64,000 nt of DNA from Leptospira biflexa serovar Patoc strain 'Patoc 1 (Paris)' (GTDB lineage Bacteria; Spirochaetota; Leptospiria; Leptospirales; Leptospiraceae): NCBI RefSeq assembly GCF_000017685.1, contig NC_010602.1:2622501-2686500 (forward strand), written 5' to 3'. Both the position numbers and the translations under genes were made by a program. The notes beneath the pieces are model-generated. The model saw only the letters and a list, made by a program, of their open reading frames with translations. It had not been told where the DNA came from and ran no database searches. Shown here one piece after another: positions 28,001 to 37,646 of this stretch (position 1 is its first letter; each line of letters starts with the position of its first letter).

Positions 28001-28726
28001 TCATTTACCGAAAAGAAGTAATTTTAAAAAAGTATAAAGAATTTTGATTCCTACTCGGACTGACATGGAATAGGTTCCTGATATTTTCGAAACTCCAGCG
28101 ATACGTTTACGATAATTGACTGGAATTTCAAGTATCTTCATTTGATTCTGTAAGGCCTTGACATGCATTTCTATATTCCATCCCCAAGTTTCATCTTTCA
28201 TTTCCAACTGAAGGAGAGAATCGTAACGAATGATTCTGAGTGGGCCCATATCAGTGAATTTTTTTCGAAAGAAAATTTGGATGAGTAAACAAGTGAGTGC
28301 ATTTCCAAAAATTTGAATGGAAGATAAAGAACCAAATTCTGCCACACCAAGTGTTCGGGAACCAATGACTAAGTCGGCATTAGTATCTCTTATCGTTTTT
28401 ATGATGGAAAGGATGTCTTTGGGATCGTCTGAACCATCAGCATCACAAAACATGATATAGTTGGGAGTTAGATTTGATTTTTTGATCATTTCTAAAGCCA
28501 CAAGGCATGCGTTCCCATATCCAATCTTTGGACAATCGAGTATCTTAATTCCCAATCGATTGACAATCGTTTTGGTTTGGTCTTTGGACGCATTGTTCAC
28601 AACTAGGAAATCCGATCGATTCAGTCCAGACTTCTTTATCAGACCAGTTAATGCCTGTTCTATACTTTTTTCTTCATCCCTTGCAGGAATGATACAAATG
28701 ATTTTATTCTCCTCTTCGTTCTGCAT
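28001..28726 (-). CDS. GT2 polyprenyl-phosphate sugar synthase-like glycosyltransferase
   Basis: 241 aa from the ATG at 28726 (an in-frame TTG lies at 28744). Family motifs: IIPARDEEKSIEQAL, VVNNASKDQT, the metal-binding FCDADGSDD, VIGSRTLG, FTDMGPLRIIRYDSLLQLEM, WGWNIEMHVKA, and YRKRIAGVSKISGT. These match DPM1/Dpm-like GT2 enzymes that make polyprenyl-phosphate mannose or glucose. No membrane tail domain is evident apart from a short hydrophobic C-terminus. It overlaps the cytochrome gene by about 23 nt. Confidence 0.88.
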   Translation of the reverse strand: MQNEEENKIICIIPARDEEKSIEQALTGLIKKSGLNRSDFLVVNNASKDQTKTIVNRLGIKILDCPKIGYGNACLVALEMIKKSNLTPNYIMFCDADGSDDPKDILSIIKTIRDTNADLVIGSRTLGVAEFGSLSSIQIFGNALTCLLIQIFFRKKFTDMGPLRIIRYDSLLQLEMKDETWGWNIEMHVKALQNQMKILEIPVNYRKRIAGVSKISGTYSMSVRVGIKILYTFLKLLLFGK

Positions 28727-30065
28727 TTCGTTTGAATAATTCAACCAAAGAAGTATCTTTTCTTTTCCCCAACTTCACATCATATACCGTTTCAATAACG
28801 ATAGAACTATGTGGGTAAAGTTCTTTGATTTTTTTGACATTCTCAAAATAGGGCTCTGGCACATGTTTAGCTGATTGTATCATATACTCAGAAGTTTGAT
28901 CTTTCAATCGTACATGGATTGTTTGGAATTGCAAACGAGAGATTGCTCCACTTGGATTCGTTGGATTTAATTTCCAAACGAACTCTTCATTAGACGGGAT
29001 CCGGTTGTCCTTTATCTTTTTTGCTTTTGGTGTCCATTCCCAATCTTGGCCAATTTTGGTTTCTTCTTGGTAAACAATCTTACCGGATGGATCATAACCA
29101 TTTAAGATGAGACGGTAAAAACGTTCTGGATCACCTGTTGTGACATGGTGGCCTGCATTTTGATTTTTCAAACGAATCACGATTGTGTCTTTCTCCCATT
29201 TCAACTCCGCTAGGACAAGGCCTGGTTTGTAACCCAATCGAATTTGGTCCTTGTAAAGGGAAAATGTTTTGGGGACTCCACCTCCAATAAACCCATGCCT
29301 ATGTGATGTTCGAATGGGTCGATTTAAAGTTGGTTTCACAAAAGACCGTTGAACCTCAGGTAGGTGGCATGAAACACAAGTTCCATTGGGATTGGAGCTT
29401 TGTAATTCAGTTCCTGTTTGGAAGGAACAAACTAAAGATTGATTGAGTGTATAGGTTTCATTATGGCAATCGTTACAACGATTATGCAAAAACTTCCGAT
29501 TGATTTGAATGGGATGTGGTGGAGAAGTGTCACCGCTTGCCCCAATCACATAACTTTCATTTGTGATTGTATCCACACGAACATGACAAGTGGCACATGT
29601 GATTGCTTCTTCCATCATTTCTGGATTAAAATTTGGATTGGGGATTTCTATTGGTTGAAAAAAATCCCCACCACGTAAAGCAGTGACGATGGTTTCTCTT
29701 TGGTTTTGGATGGGTATATGGCAATTGAGGCAAAGCCATTTCGGGGAACTCGATTTTGCCAATTCCGATTGGAATTGGATATCCCGAAGGGCATTTGCAT
29801 GAGTGGACAATTTCCATTCCTCATAAATTTCAGTATGGCAACTTCCACAATTTATTGCTGTAGGTGCGCCCACTCCTTTCACGTCGGGAAGGAATTCGAT
29901 TGGTTTTCCCCATATTTTACCAACAAATACTTGTTCAATGGGTATGGCTCGCTTGTTCTGAAACAGATACACTCCAATTAAGAAAGTCATCATCAAAACC
30001 AATATAAGTATTAAATATCGTTTCAAATTTATTTTTCCATGGGAAGGTCTGGGTAAAAAGACCAT
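28704..30065 (-). CDS. Pentahaem c-type cytochrome
   Basis: About 453 aa from the ATG at 30065. A GTG 6 nt earlier or a TTG just after the rhodanese stop are alternatives, so the start is uncertain. One N-terminal membrane anchor (RYLILILVLMMTFLIGVYLF) precedes five CxxCH haem motifs: CGSCH, CLNCH, CATCH, CNDCH and CVSCH, all in the first 235 residues. The C-terminal 200 residues lack haem motifs and look beta-rich. The spacing resembles cytochrome c554-like electron carriers. It is expected in the periplasm, anchored to the inner membrane. It overlaps rhodanese and GT2 genes on each side. Confidence 0.9.
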   Translation of the reverse strand: MVFLPRPSHGKINLKRYLILILVLMMTFLIGVYLFQNKRAIPIEQVFVGKIWGKPIEFLPDVKGVGAPTAINCGSCHTEIYEEWKLSTHANALRDIQFQSELAKSSSPKWLCLNCHIPIQNQRETIVTALRGGDFFQPIEIPNPNFNPEMMEEAITCATCHVRVDTITNESYVIGASGDTSPPHPIQINRKFLHNRCNDCHNETYTLNQSLVCSFQTGTELQSSNPNGTCVSCHLPEVQRSFVKPTLNRPIRTSHRHGFIGGGVPKTFSLYKDQIRLGYKPGLVLAELKWEKDTIVIRLKNQNAGHHVTTGDPERFYRLILNGYDPSGKIVYQEETKIGQDWEWTPKAKKIKDNRIPSNEEFVWKLNPTNPSGAISRLQFQTIHVRLKDQTSEYMIQSAKHVPEPYFENVKKIKELYPHSSIVIETVYDVKLGKRKDTSLVELFKRNAERRGE

Positions 30066-30925
30066 TCCCACATCGATCCAGAATAGTTATAAGCATTATA
30101 ACCATAAGATCGAAGGATTCCTACCACAAAAGCAGAGCGAACACCACCTGTACAATAAGCAATGATGGGTTTTGTCTTTGTAATACCCAACTGAGATAGG
30201 ATTGTTTCTACTTCTTGTTTTGATTTGATACTTCCTTTCGCATCAAATAGATTTTGGTAATAGAATGATTTTGCGCCGGGGATATGCCCCCCTCGTGATT
30301 CGCCGTAGGGAGTAGAGCCGGAAAATTCCCTTGTCTCGCGCGTATCTAAGATTTGGTAAAAATTATTTTGTAACTGTTTGGAAATTTCTTCCTTTGTGAT
30401 ATTTGTTTTGATTTGGATTGTATCCTTTTCTATTGGATGGGATGCCCTTTGTTTGCGAACCACAAGTACCTCTTTTAATGATCTGACGTTACCATCAAAC
30501 CAAAACACATTGGAAAATCCAACTTCCCGTAAACTCCAAACAATTCTCCCCTCTTCACCCCATCCACTGGCTCCATCACCTAACACGAGGATCAAATCCT
30601 CCAAGTGGAAGCCCAAACTCAAAAGTTTTTTTTGGATATCCTCTTCTTTTTGTAATTTTCCACGGAAAGGATTTTCTTTGAGAGAAAGGTCTTCCCAACC
30701 GAGGACTTGGGACATTGGAAGTTTTTCTAAGAGCCTAGAAGGAAAAGACCTTGTATCGATGGTTTTAAATTCTGGTAAGTCCAGGGCTTCTTTTGGGGAG
30801 AGAAACCAAGTATGGGTCTTTGGGTTCAGACCTTGTTTTTTAGGACCGGCACTTAATTGGAGCCAAAGAGCCCAAAACAAGGCGATGGCGAATAGGTAGA
30901 TTCCGTAGCTTCTTTGGATTTTCAC
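30029..30925 (-). CDS. Membrane-anchored tandem rhodanese (sulfurtransferase)
   Basis: 298 aa. The start is GTG at 30925 with GGGAGGG upstream. Residues about 9-27 form a membrane anchor. Two rhodanese domains follow. The first has LVLGDGASGWGEEGRIVWSL where the catalytic Cys would be, so it is inactive. The second has ILDTRETREFSGST, RGGHIPGAKS, and the active loop AYCTGGVRSAFV (Cys258). It would transfer sulfane sulfur in the periplasm. First gene of a five-gene operon with a pentahaem cytochrome and glycosyltransferases; the link between them is unknown. Confidence 0.9.
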   Translation of the reverse strand: MKIQRSYGIYLFAIALFWALWLQLSAGPKKQGLNPKTHTWFLSPKEALDLPEFKTIDTRSFPSRLLEKLPMSQVLGWEDLSLKENPFRGKLQKEEDIQKKLLSLGFHLEDLILVLGDGASGWGEEGRIVWSLREVGFSNVFWFDGNVRSLKEVLVVRKQRASHPIEKDTIQIKTNITKEEISKQLQNNFYQILDTRETREFSGSTPYGESRGGHIPGAKSFYYQNLFDAKGSIKSKQEVETILSQLGITKTKPIIAYCTGGVRSAFVVGILRSYGYNAYNYSGSMWEWSFYPDLPMEK

Positions 30926-31065
30926 GAAAATACCCTCCCAAATTGATGTAACTACTCTTTTAAGACGAAATTTTCGTCAATAAGATAAACATTTCCTCCA
31001 AGAAAACGAATTTTTCTTGCTCTCTTGGGTCTAAATTTTAGAACATAAGAAAACGGAGGAAACAT

Positions 31066-31542
31066 ATGAAGCTTGGGTTTTATCCAGACGTCGTCAATGA
31101 AAATGTCACGCGTATTGTGGCGTCCACTGTCGTTTTTCTAGGAGTCCTTTCCATCCTATTCCCCAACTTAATTGTGTTAGGTTTACTTTTACTTGGATTT
31201 ACACTGCGAGTGACCTATGGTCCCAAATGGGAACCATTTGCGTTTTTCACATCGAAGTATTTGGTTCCTTGGCTTGGGATTTCCTTTGTTCCGTCCGCAG
31301 GACCACCAAAACGATTTGCCCAATTGATTGGTTTTTCATTTAGCGTAATTGCAATCCTATTGTATAGCAATGGGTATTCGTTAGGTTACCAAATCACATT
31401 GGCAACACTAGTGTTCTTTGCCTCTTTAGAATCCTTTCTTGGATGGTGTGCGGGTTGTTTTATGTTTGGATTACTCATGAAAGTAGGAGTGATTCCAGAA
31501 GAAGTTTGTGAGCGTTGTAACAATTTGAATTTTAACAAATAG
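31066..31542 (+). CDS. DUF4395 membrane protein
   Basis: 158 aa with GGAGGAAAC 7 nt before the ATG. It matches DUF4395: an N-terminal VNENVTRIVAS, hydrophobic segments, then GPPKRFAQLIGFSFSVIAI and the LESFLGWCAGCFMFGLLMKVGVIPEE region with a CxxC-like pair (C-A-G-C). DUF4395 genes often neighbour thioredoxin or rhodanese genes, and here it is divergent from the rhodanese operon, which suggests a sulfur or thiol redox link. The function is unproven. Confidence 0.82.
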   Translation: MKLGFYPDVVNENVTRIVASTVVFLGVLSILFPNLIVLGLLLLGFTLRVTYGPKWEPFAFFTSKYLVPWLGISFVPSAGPPKRFAQLIGFSFSVIAILLYSNGYSLGYQITLATLVFFASLESFLGWCAGCFMFGLLMKVGVIPEEVCERCNNLNFNK

Positions 31543-31565
31543 AAACGCTCACATGTGAGACCTAT

Positions 31566-32738
31566 TTACTTTGAGTTTGCCAATGCCTGTTTCACTTCCG
31601 CAACAATATCATCTATGTGCTCTAGTCCAACGGACACACGAATGAGACCCGGTAAAATCCCCACAGCCAATCGTTCCGCTTCGGTGAGTTTGGAATGTGT
31701 TGTGGTTGTTGGATGAGTGACAGTTGTTCTTGTATCCCCTAAATTTGCAGTTAAGGAAAACCACTTGAGTGCATCTAAGAATTTTTTTGCTCGTTCCACG
31801 CCACCTTTGATCACAAAAGAAACGATACCTCCACCCGAGCGCATTTGTTTTTTAGCAATCGCATAACCTGGATCAGTTGGCAAAAACGGATATCGAACTA
31901 GTTCTACATCCTTTGATTCACTTAAGAATGTTGCAAGTTTCATTGCATTTTCGGCATGGCGGTCCATCCGTACTGCCAATGTTTCCAAACTTTTGGAAAT
32001 GATCCACGCGTTCATTGGAGAAAGGGAAGGACCCGTATTTCTTGCCATATAACGAATGGGTTGGATGAATTCTTTTTTCCCTAAAATCACACCAGCAATC
32101 ACTCTTCCTTGGCCATCTAAGTACTTTGTGGCAGAATGGATCACCACGTCAGCGCCAAAGTCAGCAGGACGTTGGATATAAGGAGAACAAAAACAATTGT
32201 CTACAATGAGGATGGCTTTTTTCTTTTTGCATAAAGCAGATACCCATTCCAAATCCACAATATCAAGTCCAGGATTCGATGGTGTTTCGATATAAACTAT
32301 TTTTGTATTCTCTTGAAAGGCCTTTTCCCATTCTTCTGGTTTGGCGATATCAACATAGGTAGTTGTTACACCAAACCGTGGTAAGATGTTGGCAAAAATT
32401 TGGTGAGTGGATCCAAAGATAGCTCTTGCAGATACAATATGATCTCCTGATTTCACAAGACCAAAGATTGAGGTAAATACGGCGGACATCCCAGAGGCAG
32501 TTGCAATTCCATCTTCGGTTTGTTCCAATGCACAAAGTTTATCAATGAGTTCTGTAGTATTAGGGTTGGAAAACCTTGTGTATTGGTTTCCCGTGACTTC
32601 TTCCGCAAAAAGAGCCCTCGCATGTTCTGCATCATCAAAAACAAAACTGGAGGTTAAAAATAATGGGGTAGAGTGTTCTTTTTCCCCAGTGCGTTTGGTT
32701 TGGATGCGGATGGCTTCAGTTTCAAAATGTTCAAACAT
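31566..32738 (-). CDS. metZ: O-succinylhomoserine/O-acetylhomoserine sulfhydrylase (MetZ-like)
   Basis: 390 aa from the ATG at 32738; the TTG at 32750 is an alternative. Cys/Met-metabolism PLP enzyme: YTRFSNPNTTELIDKL, ASGMSAVF, YIETPSNPGLDI, VDNCFCSPYIQRP, and the PLP-Lys segment SATKYLDGQGRVIAG. SLGDTRTTVTHP-like spacing (here NLGDTRTTVTHPTTTTHSKL) is close to MetZ and MetY. It makes homocysteine from an activated homoserine and sulfide. MetZ versus cystathionine gamma-synthase cannot be settled by motifs alone. No riboswitch is visible in the short upstream gap. Confidence 0.88.
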   Translation of the reverse strand: MFEHFETEAIRIQTKRTGEKEHSTPLFLTSSFVFDDAEHARALFAEEVTGNQYTRFSNPNTTELIDKLCALEQTEDGIATASGMSAVFTSIFGLVKSGDHIVSARAIFGSTHQIFANILPRFGVTTTYVDIAKPEEWEKAFQENTKIVYIETPSNPGLDIVDLEWVSALCKKKKAILIVDNCFCSPYIQRPADFGADVVIHSATKYLDGQGRVIAGVILGKKEFIQPIRYMARNTGPSLSPMNAWIISKSLETLAVRMDRHAENAMKLATFLSESKDVELVRYPFLPTDPGYAIAKKQMRSGGGIVSFVIKGGVERAKKFLDALKWFSLTANLGDTRTTVTHPTTTTHSKLTEAERLAVGILPGLIRVSVGLEHIDDIVAEVKQALANSK

Positions 32739-32788
32739 GTCTGTTACCAAACTTGTTGATGAGCATACGAATTCATCATTTTTTTTGG

Positions 32789-32836
32789 AAAATATCTGCT
32801 ATAGAATCAGATTTAGACTACTATAGCAGATATTTT
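32789..32836 (-). terminator. Strong hairpin after the MacB-like ATPase gene
   Basis: AAAATATCTGCTATAG (32789-32804) and CTATAGCAGATATTTT (32821-32836) are a perfect 16 bp inverted repeat with a 16 nt loop. It overlaps the stop codon of the ATPase gene (TAA at 32837-32835). On the minus strand the stem ends in TTTT before CC, so it is a plausible terminator separating this export operon from metZ. An operator role for metZ is an alternative. Confidence 0.65.
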
Positions 32837-33506
32837 ATGAAATTTCCGCAATTTTTCCATCAATCATATGAATCCTCTGCTCGGCAATTGCCGCATAATC
32901 AGGGTCATGCGTGACAAATAAAATGGTTGTACCATCTTCTTTGTTGATCCTCCTAAAGATTTCCATCACCTTATCACCGTTTGTTGTATCCAAATTCCCT
33001 GTTGGTTCATCAGCAAATAAAAACTTTGGTTTTTGGACGAGGGCTCTGGCAATCGCAACTCTTTGCCCTTCCCCTCCTGACATTTGGCTTGGGAATTTGT
33101 CTTTGCAATGGGAAACACCAAAACTTTCCATCAGATGAAGTGCATAATCTTCCACTTGTTTATGAGTTCCTGTTTTCCGAGCGGGCATCGTAATATTTTC
33201 TAATCCTGTTAATTCCGGTAATAAATAGTGGAATTGAAAGACAAATCCAATTGATAGATTCCGTAGTGCATGGAGTTCCTTACTATCCATTTGTTGTAAT
33301 GATTTCCCACTCAATTTCACATCACCACTGGTTGGGTTGTCAAGCCCACTGACAATGTACAATAACGTTGATTTACCAGATCCAGACTTCCCGGTTAGAG
33401 CGACAAAGTTCCCTTCTTTGATGTTTAAGGATACATCTTGTAAAACCACTTGGGGTGGTTCCCCAAATGATTTAAAGATACGATCGGCTTCGATTCCAAA
33501 ACTCAT
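32835..33506 (-). CDS. ABC transporter ATPase (LolD/MacB type)
   Basis: 223 aa. Walker A GKSGSGKST, Q-loop FQFHYLLPELTGLENI, signature SGGEGQRVAIARAL, Walker [13 protein letters not shown], and H-loop FVTHD. The LSIGFVFQFHYLLPELT pattern is typical of MacB/LolD ATPases, which power export or sorting from the outer leaflet of the inner membrane. It overlaps the permease gene by 4 nt, and an HlyD-like adaptor precedes that, so the substrate is more probably exported via a MacAB-like complex than a lipoprotein. Confidence 0.92.
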   Translation of the reverse strand: MSFGIEADRIFKSFGEPPQVVLQDVSLNIKEGNFVALTGKSGSGKSTLLYIVSGLDNPTSGDVKLSGKSLQQMDSKELHALRNLSIGFVFQFHYLLPELTGLENITMPARKTGTHKQVEDYALHLMESFGVSHCKDKFPSQMSGGEGQRVAIARALVQKPKFLFADEPTGNLDTTNGDKVMEIFRRINKEDGTTILFVTHDPDYAAIAEQRIHMIDGKIAEIS

Positions 33507-34756
33507 GTGGCACCTCGAATGATATCGACGGGCGACAGTCGGCTTGCCATTCGAGCCGGGATATAACTCGCAATGGATGCACTGAGGACAGCAATGGAAA
33601 ACCCTTTTACATAAATCATCATATCCCAGGAGATCATCATGGTTTTCATCAAGGCTTTTGAATTTTGTTTTGGATCTCCAATGGGAATTCCATCAATGTA
33701 ATAACAACCGAGGATTCCCACGAATATGCCAATGATGGCACCAAGTGTTCCTAAAAATAATCCTTGGAAAATAAAGAGTTGGATTGTATCCTTTTCATCA
33801 AATCCAATCGAACGTAAGATAGCCACTTCCTTTTTCTTTTGGTTTACTACCATATTTAGGATATTGTAAATTCCAAAGGCAACCACTAAGATGATGGTGA
33901 AAGTGGTTGAGTTTCTTACAATATCTTGTGTCCGAAAAACTTGTAAGATACTCGCATTCACTTCGTCCCAACTTTCCACCTTATCTTTGCTAAAGTATCG
34001 CCAGTCCTCAGCAATTTCTTTTGCCGTACGAATATCCTTAATTTTGACAATGATTTGAGAGATCTCACCACTTGATTTGGTGATACTTTGCACTGTGGAT
34101 AAGGACGAATACACTGTGACCTCATCAACAAGACGGTTCCCCGTACTTAAAATGCCAACAATTTTGATGGGTACAAGATCTGTGCCTGGGATATAAACAA
34201 AGATTGTGTCATCAATCTTTGCTCCCAATTTATTGAGAACCCCTTCTCCCGCTATGGCAAGGGATGTCCCTTTAGATAAATCAACCAACTTCCCTTCGAC
34301 AATGTAATCGCTTAGGTTGGTAACTTTCGGTTGGATGTTTGGATCCACACCCACAAATCTTGCGGGAGCAGTTGCTTTCCCATTCACAAAAATCACTTCT
34401 TTTGTGAGTTGGGGGGCAAAGGAAACCACCCTTTGGTCATTGGATAATTTATCCATCCACCCAAGAACATTGGTTAGCCTTGAATTATCGGTTCTTCCCG
34501 ATGGGGGAGAAAGCCAACGAACTTCTTTTCCCTGAAAAAAAACGTCATCAAATGTACGTTCGGTGATCAGTTCATCTTTAGGTGAAATTTTAATTTGTCC
34601 ATCTGAATTGACCAATTGGTCTGTGATCACGGCTTGGAACCCAAGCATAATCCCTGAAAAAACAATGTATCCAGCTGTCCCAAGGATGATCCCAATCAAA
34701 GTCAAAATAGACTGTTGTGGTCTGGATAAAATTTGGCGAATCGCAAGGAATAACAT
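33503..34756 (-). CDS. FtsX/MacB-type ABC transporter permease
   Basis: 417 aa. A first membrane helix near the N-terminus (LTLIGIILGTAGYIVFSGIMLGF), a large periplasmic domain, then three helices in the C-terminal third, giving the four-helix FtsX/MacB topology. NQKKKEVAILRSIGFDEKDTIQLFIFQG is the coupling-helix signature. With the ATPase and the adaptor (gap 0 nt) it forms a three-gene operon. Confidence 0.9.
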   Translation of the reverse strand: MLFLAIRQILSRPQQSILTLIGIILGTAGYIVFSGIMLGFQAVITDQLVNSDGQIKISPKDELITERTFDDVFFQGKEVRWLSPPSGRTDNSRLTNVLGWMDKLSNDQRVVSFAPQLTKEVIFVNGKATAPARFVGVDPNIQPKVTNLSDYIVEGKLVDLSKGTSLAIAGEGVLNKLGAKIDDTIFVYIPGTDLVPIKIVGILSTGNRLVDEVTVYSSLSTVQSITKSSGEISQIIVKIKDIRTAKEIAEDWRYFSKDKVESWDEVNASILQVFRTQDIVRNSTTFTIILVVAFGIYNILNMVVNQKKKEVAILRSIGFDEKDTIQLFIFQGLFLGTLGAIIGIFVGILGCYYIDGIPIGDPKQNSKALMKTMMISWDMMIYVKGFSIAVLSASIASYIPARMASRLSPVDIIRGAT

Positions 34757-35530
34757 TTAATTTTTTACCAGTACTTCATCACCCTCAAGTAAATCACCTT
34801 GGATCAGTTCACCAAACTCTGAATTGATGGCACCAATTCGAATTTCCATTTTTTCTCGTTTCCCATTTCTGTAACGAACCACTTTCCCTCTTTCAACTGC
34901 TACAAGTGGGACAAGGATGACATTGTCTTTGGAAGAGACTTCAATTGCTACATCCGTCGTCATATCAGGTAAAATCCCTTGCGGTAATTCATGTGGTGCA
35001 ATCCTCACCAAAAATTGCCCGTTTGATGGATAAATCCTTTCCACTTCACCTTTGTAAACATTCCCTCGGATGGATTCAAAACTGAGTTGGGCATGTTGGG
35101 CAGGTTTCACGCGTAAGGCAGACTCCTGGTCGAGTGAAACAGAGACATACACTTCTTTTAAATTTTGGATTTCTAAGATGGGGATGCCAGGCATTGCTGT
35201 TTCATTTTTGGCAACATTCAATTTGGTGATTGTGCCGGCAAAAGGAGAACGAAAGGTAATCCCAGAATCATTCACAAGAAGAGGATCACCTTTTTTTACT
35301 GATTGCCCTTCTTCCACAAAGATGTCTCGGATCGAGGCCGCAATTCCAAATTTTAATACAAAACTATCCACTGGTTTGACCGTACCCAATGCATACACCG
35401 CTTCCACGAGTGAACCTTTTTGAATGGAAAGACGATCGGACTTGGAATTTCGAAGGAAAAATAAAAAAACTAAACTTAGAATGATTACAAAAGTCGCGAT
35501 CATCGCGAATATTTTTTTACGATTCATCAT
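34757..35530 (-). CDS. Periplasmic adaptor (membrane fusion) protein, MacA-like
   Basis: 257 aa. An N-terminal membrane anchor (KIFAMIATFVIILSLVFLFFL) is followed by a lipoyl-like half-motif (VEEGQSVKKGDPLLVNDSGITFRSPFAGTITKLNVAKNE), a barrel domain and a membrane-proximal domain. The coiled-coil hairpin of MacA/AcrA is almost absent, so this is a short adaptor. It is the first gene of the export operon; the outer-membrane partner is not encoded here. Confidence 0.88.
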   Translation of the reverse strand: MMNRKKIFAMIATFVIILSLVFLFFLRNSKSDRLSIQKGSLVEAVYALGTVKPVDSFVLKFGIAASIRDIFVEEGQSVKKGDPLLVNDSGITFRSPFAGTITKLNVAKNETAMPGIPILEIQNLKEVYVSVSLDQESALRVKPAQHAQLSFESIRGNVYKGEVERIYPSNGQFLVRIAPHELPQGILPDMTTDVAIEVSSKDNVILVPLVAVERGKVVRYRNGKREKMEIRIGAINSEFGELIQGDLLEGDEVLVKN

Positions 35531-35580
35531 GACCTTATCATGACTGATTGAAAGAAATTGGGAATTCTTTTTCTTTTGGA

Positions 35581-36870
35581 TTATCTTGCAAAGGTGAAAA
35601 GAAATTCACCTTCTTTGTCTTTGGCGGGGAAATACTCTTCACACCTAACATCCACAAATTGACCTTTTTGCAGGGTATCAATCGGGAACGAATCGGGAAG
35701 ATGTCCTTTTAAATAATTGTCGGTGACTAACCTTCCATCATTTTCCAATATTGCTTCAAAGGTTTTTCCAATTGCTGTTTTTGCATAGGAAGTATGAAGG
35801 ATGGAACTTAGAGCCATAAGTTCTAGGACTCGCCGTTTTTTTTCATCCCCTGGAATGGGGTCCCCTAAACTTTCAGCAGTGGTTCCTTTTCTCACAGAAT
35901 ATGGAAAAACATGTAATTTAGCAAAACCAAGTTCAATTAACAATTGTTTTGTTTCCTGAAATTCGACTTCGGTTTCGGAAGGAAATCCAACAATGACATC
36001 AGTTCCTAAAAAGAGATTGGGTAGTTTCGATTTAGCAAGTTCCATCCGTGTACGAAAGGCATCGGGGTGGTAGGTCCGTCTCATCTCTTTTAAAATTTTT
36101 CGACTACCACTCTGGATGGGAACGTGTAAAAACTTACAAAATCTAGGGTGTGACATGAGATCAAGTAATCCAGATCCAACGTCTGGTGGTTCAATGGAAG
36201 ACAAACGAATGCGAGAGTATTCCAAAACCTTAAGAATGTCTTCCAACAAATTCAAAAAACCTTTTTCACCATTTTCTAAACGGTACCAACCTAAATTTAC
36301 GCCTGTTAGTTGAATTTCACCAACACCATTGTCTTGCAAGTATTTCACTTGGTCCAAAATATCATCGTATTTTCGGCTGACACCAAGCCCTCTTGCGGCA
36401 GGGATTTTGCAGTAAGAACATTTTCTGTTGCAACCATCTTGGATTTTGAGATAAGCTCTTGTATGACCTTCCGGTAATACATCTGAATAAGAAAAACGAT
36501 CGAGTGATTTTTCAGGAAGGTAGGATTTCCCCTCCCAGTCTGCGAGAATTTGGTAAGGCAAAGAACTTTTTTCTGTATTTCCAAAAACTCCATACACACC
36601 AGGAATATTTTGTAAAACTTCTTTGTCAGTCTCCGCATAACAACCAGTTACAAATACTTTAGCTCCAGGGTTTGTGCGGATGGCATTTCGAATGATGTTT
36701 CTATTTTTGACATCTGCTTTATTTGTCACAGTACATGTGTTCACCACAATGTACTGTGCATTTTCGTCTGGTGTTGCCAAAGTAAACCCTTTGTCTTTGA
36801 GAACAGTATACATACCATCTGTCTCAAAAAAGTTTAAGCGACAACCAAGTGTGTGGAACTTAATTTTCAC
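35581..36870 (-). CDS. mtaB: tRNA t6A37 methylthiotransferase MtaB
   Basis: 429 aa. Radical-SAM methylthiotransferase: N-terminal [13 protein letters not shown] (first auxiliary-cluster Cys), [10 protein letters not shown] and [10 protein letters not shown] (other two), then the SAM cluster [16 protein letters not shown], and a C-terminal TRAM-like end. The LGCRLN start places it with MtaB (YqeV) rather than MiaB or RimO. MtaB makes ms2t6A at position 37 of ANN-decoding tRNAs. It overlaps the TPR gene by 4 nt. Confidence 0.92.
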   Translation of the reverse strand: MKIKFHTLGCRLNFFETDGMYTVLKDKGFTLATPDENAQYIVVNTCTVTNKADVKNRNIIRNAIRTNPGAKVFVTGCYAETDKEVLQNIPGVYGVFGNTEKSSLPYQILADWEGKSYLPEKSLDRFSYSDVLPEGHTRAYLKIQDGCNRKCSYCKIPAARGLGVSRKYDDILDQVKYLQDNGVGEIQLTGVNLGWYRLENGEKGFLNLLEDILKVLEYSRIRLSSIEPPDVGSGLLDLMSHPRFCKFLHVPIQSGSRKILKEMRRTYHPDAFRTRMELAKSKLPNLFLGTDVIVGFPSETEVEFQETKQLLIELGFAKLHVFPYSVRKGTTAESLGDPIPGDEKKRRVLELMALSSILHTSYAKTAIGKTFEAILENDGRLVTDNYLKGHLPDSFPIDTLQKGQFVDVRCEEYFPAKDKEGEFLFTFAR

Positions 36871-37646
36871 AGGGCAGTGAGAGCAGAAATCCTTTTTGAA
36901 TTTTCTTTGATGGTATTACTTTCACCATTGAGTGAGGATGCTTTTTCAATGCAGGATTTTGCTTCTTCTAAGTAGGTATTCGCCTGATTTTTTTTCCCTA
37001 ACTTTTTATTCGATTTGTAAAGAGCTTCTTGAACGAGGGCTAGGTTATTCCAAATCTCAGATGAGTTTTGGTTGATACTAGATGCCCAACGAAGGCTCAT
37101 ATCAGCTTTGTCATAATTTTTCAGTTGGTAATAAATTTTCCCTTCTAACTCAAGCATACGGACGTCACTCGGACTGCCTGCCTTTGCTTTTTCGATTTGG
37201 GAAAGGGCTGTTTTGGAAGCACCTTTTTCGGAAAGGGCCAAGGCATAAAAATATCGAATTTCTGGATTTTGTGGGTAAAGGGGAATGGCTTTTTCAGCCA
37301 GTTCAATTGCAGGTTTCCATTTTTTATGACGAGTTAATATCGCAAGGCTTCCTTGTAATAAGTCCTCATCATCTGGTTTTCGTTTCCTAGCTTCCAACAT
37401 GTTTTTGTAAGCATTTTCAAAATCGTTTAATTTATCATAATTGAAAGCAAGTAGGGCGTAAAATTCGTAAGAGGATTTTCCATCGACAAGTAAACTTTTT
37501 ACAAGTTCAATTGATTTAGCATAATTTTTAGTTTTGTATTCATCAACCGCTTGGAAATAAGCAGAACCAACTTGTTCTTTCTCTTGCGCATACAAAGAAG
37601 ATACAAGTAGACAGATAACAGCAGTGATGTGAATCAAATGTTTCAT
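36867..37646 (-). CDS. Exported TPR-repeat protein
   Basis: 259 aa. A signal peptide [20 protein letters not shown] is followed by several TPR-like helical pairs (for example [38 protein letters not shown] and [33 protein letters not shown]). TPR proteins scaffold protein contacts; the partner is not indicated. It sits between a DUF3592-like gene and mtaB, overlapping each by 4 nt. Confidence 0.85.
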   Translation of the reverse strand: MKHLIHITAVICLLVSSLYAQEKEQVGSAYFQAVDEYKTKNYAKSIELVKSLLVDGKSSYEFYALLAFNYDKLNDFENAYKNMLEARKRKPDDEDLLQGSLAILTRHKKWKPAIELAEKAIPLYPQNPEIRYFYALALSEKGASKTALSQIEKAKAGSPSDVRMLELEGKIYYQLKNYDKADMSLRWASSINQNSSEIWNNLALVQEALYKSNKKLGKKNQANTYLEEAKSCIEKASSLNGESNTIKENSKRISALTAL

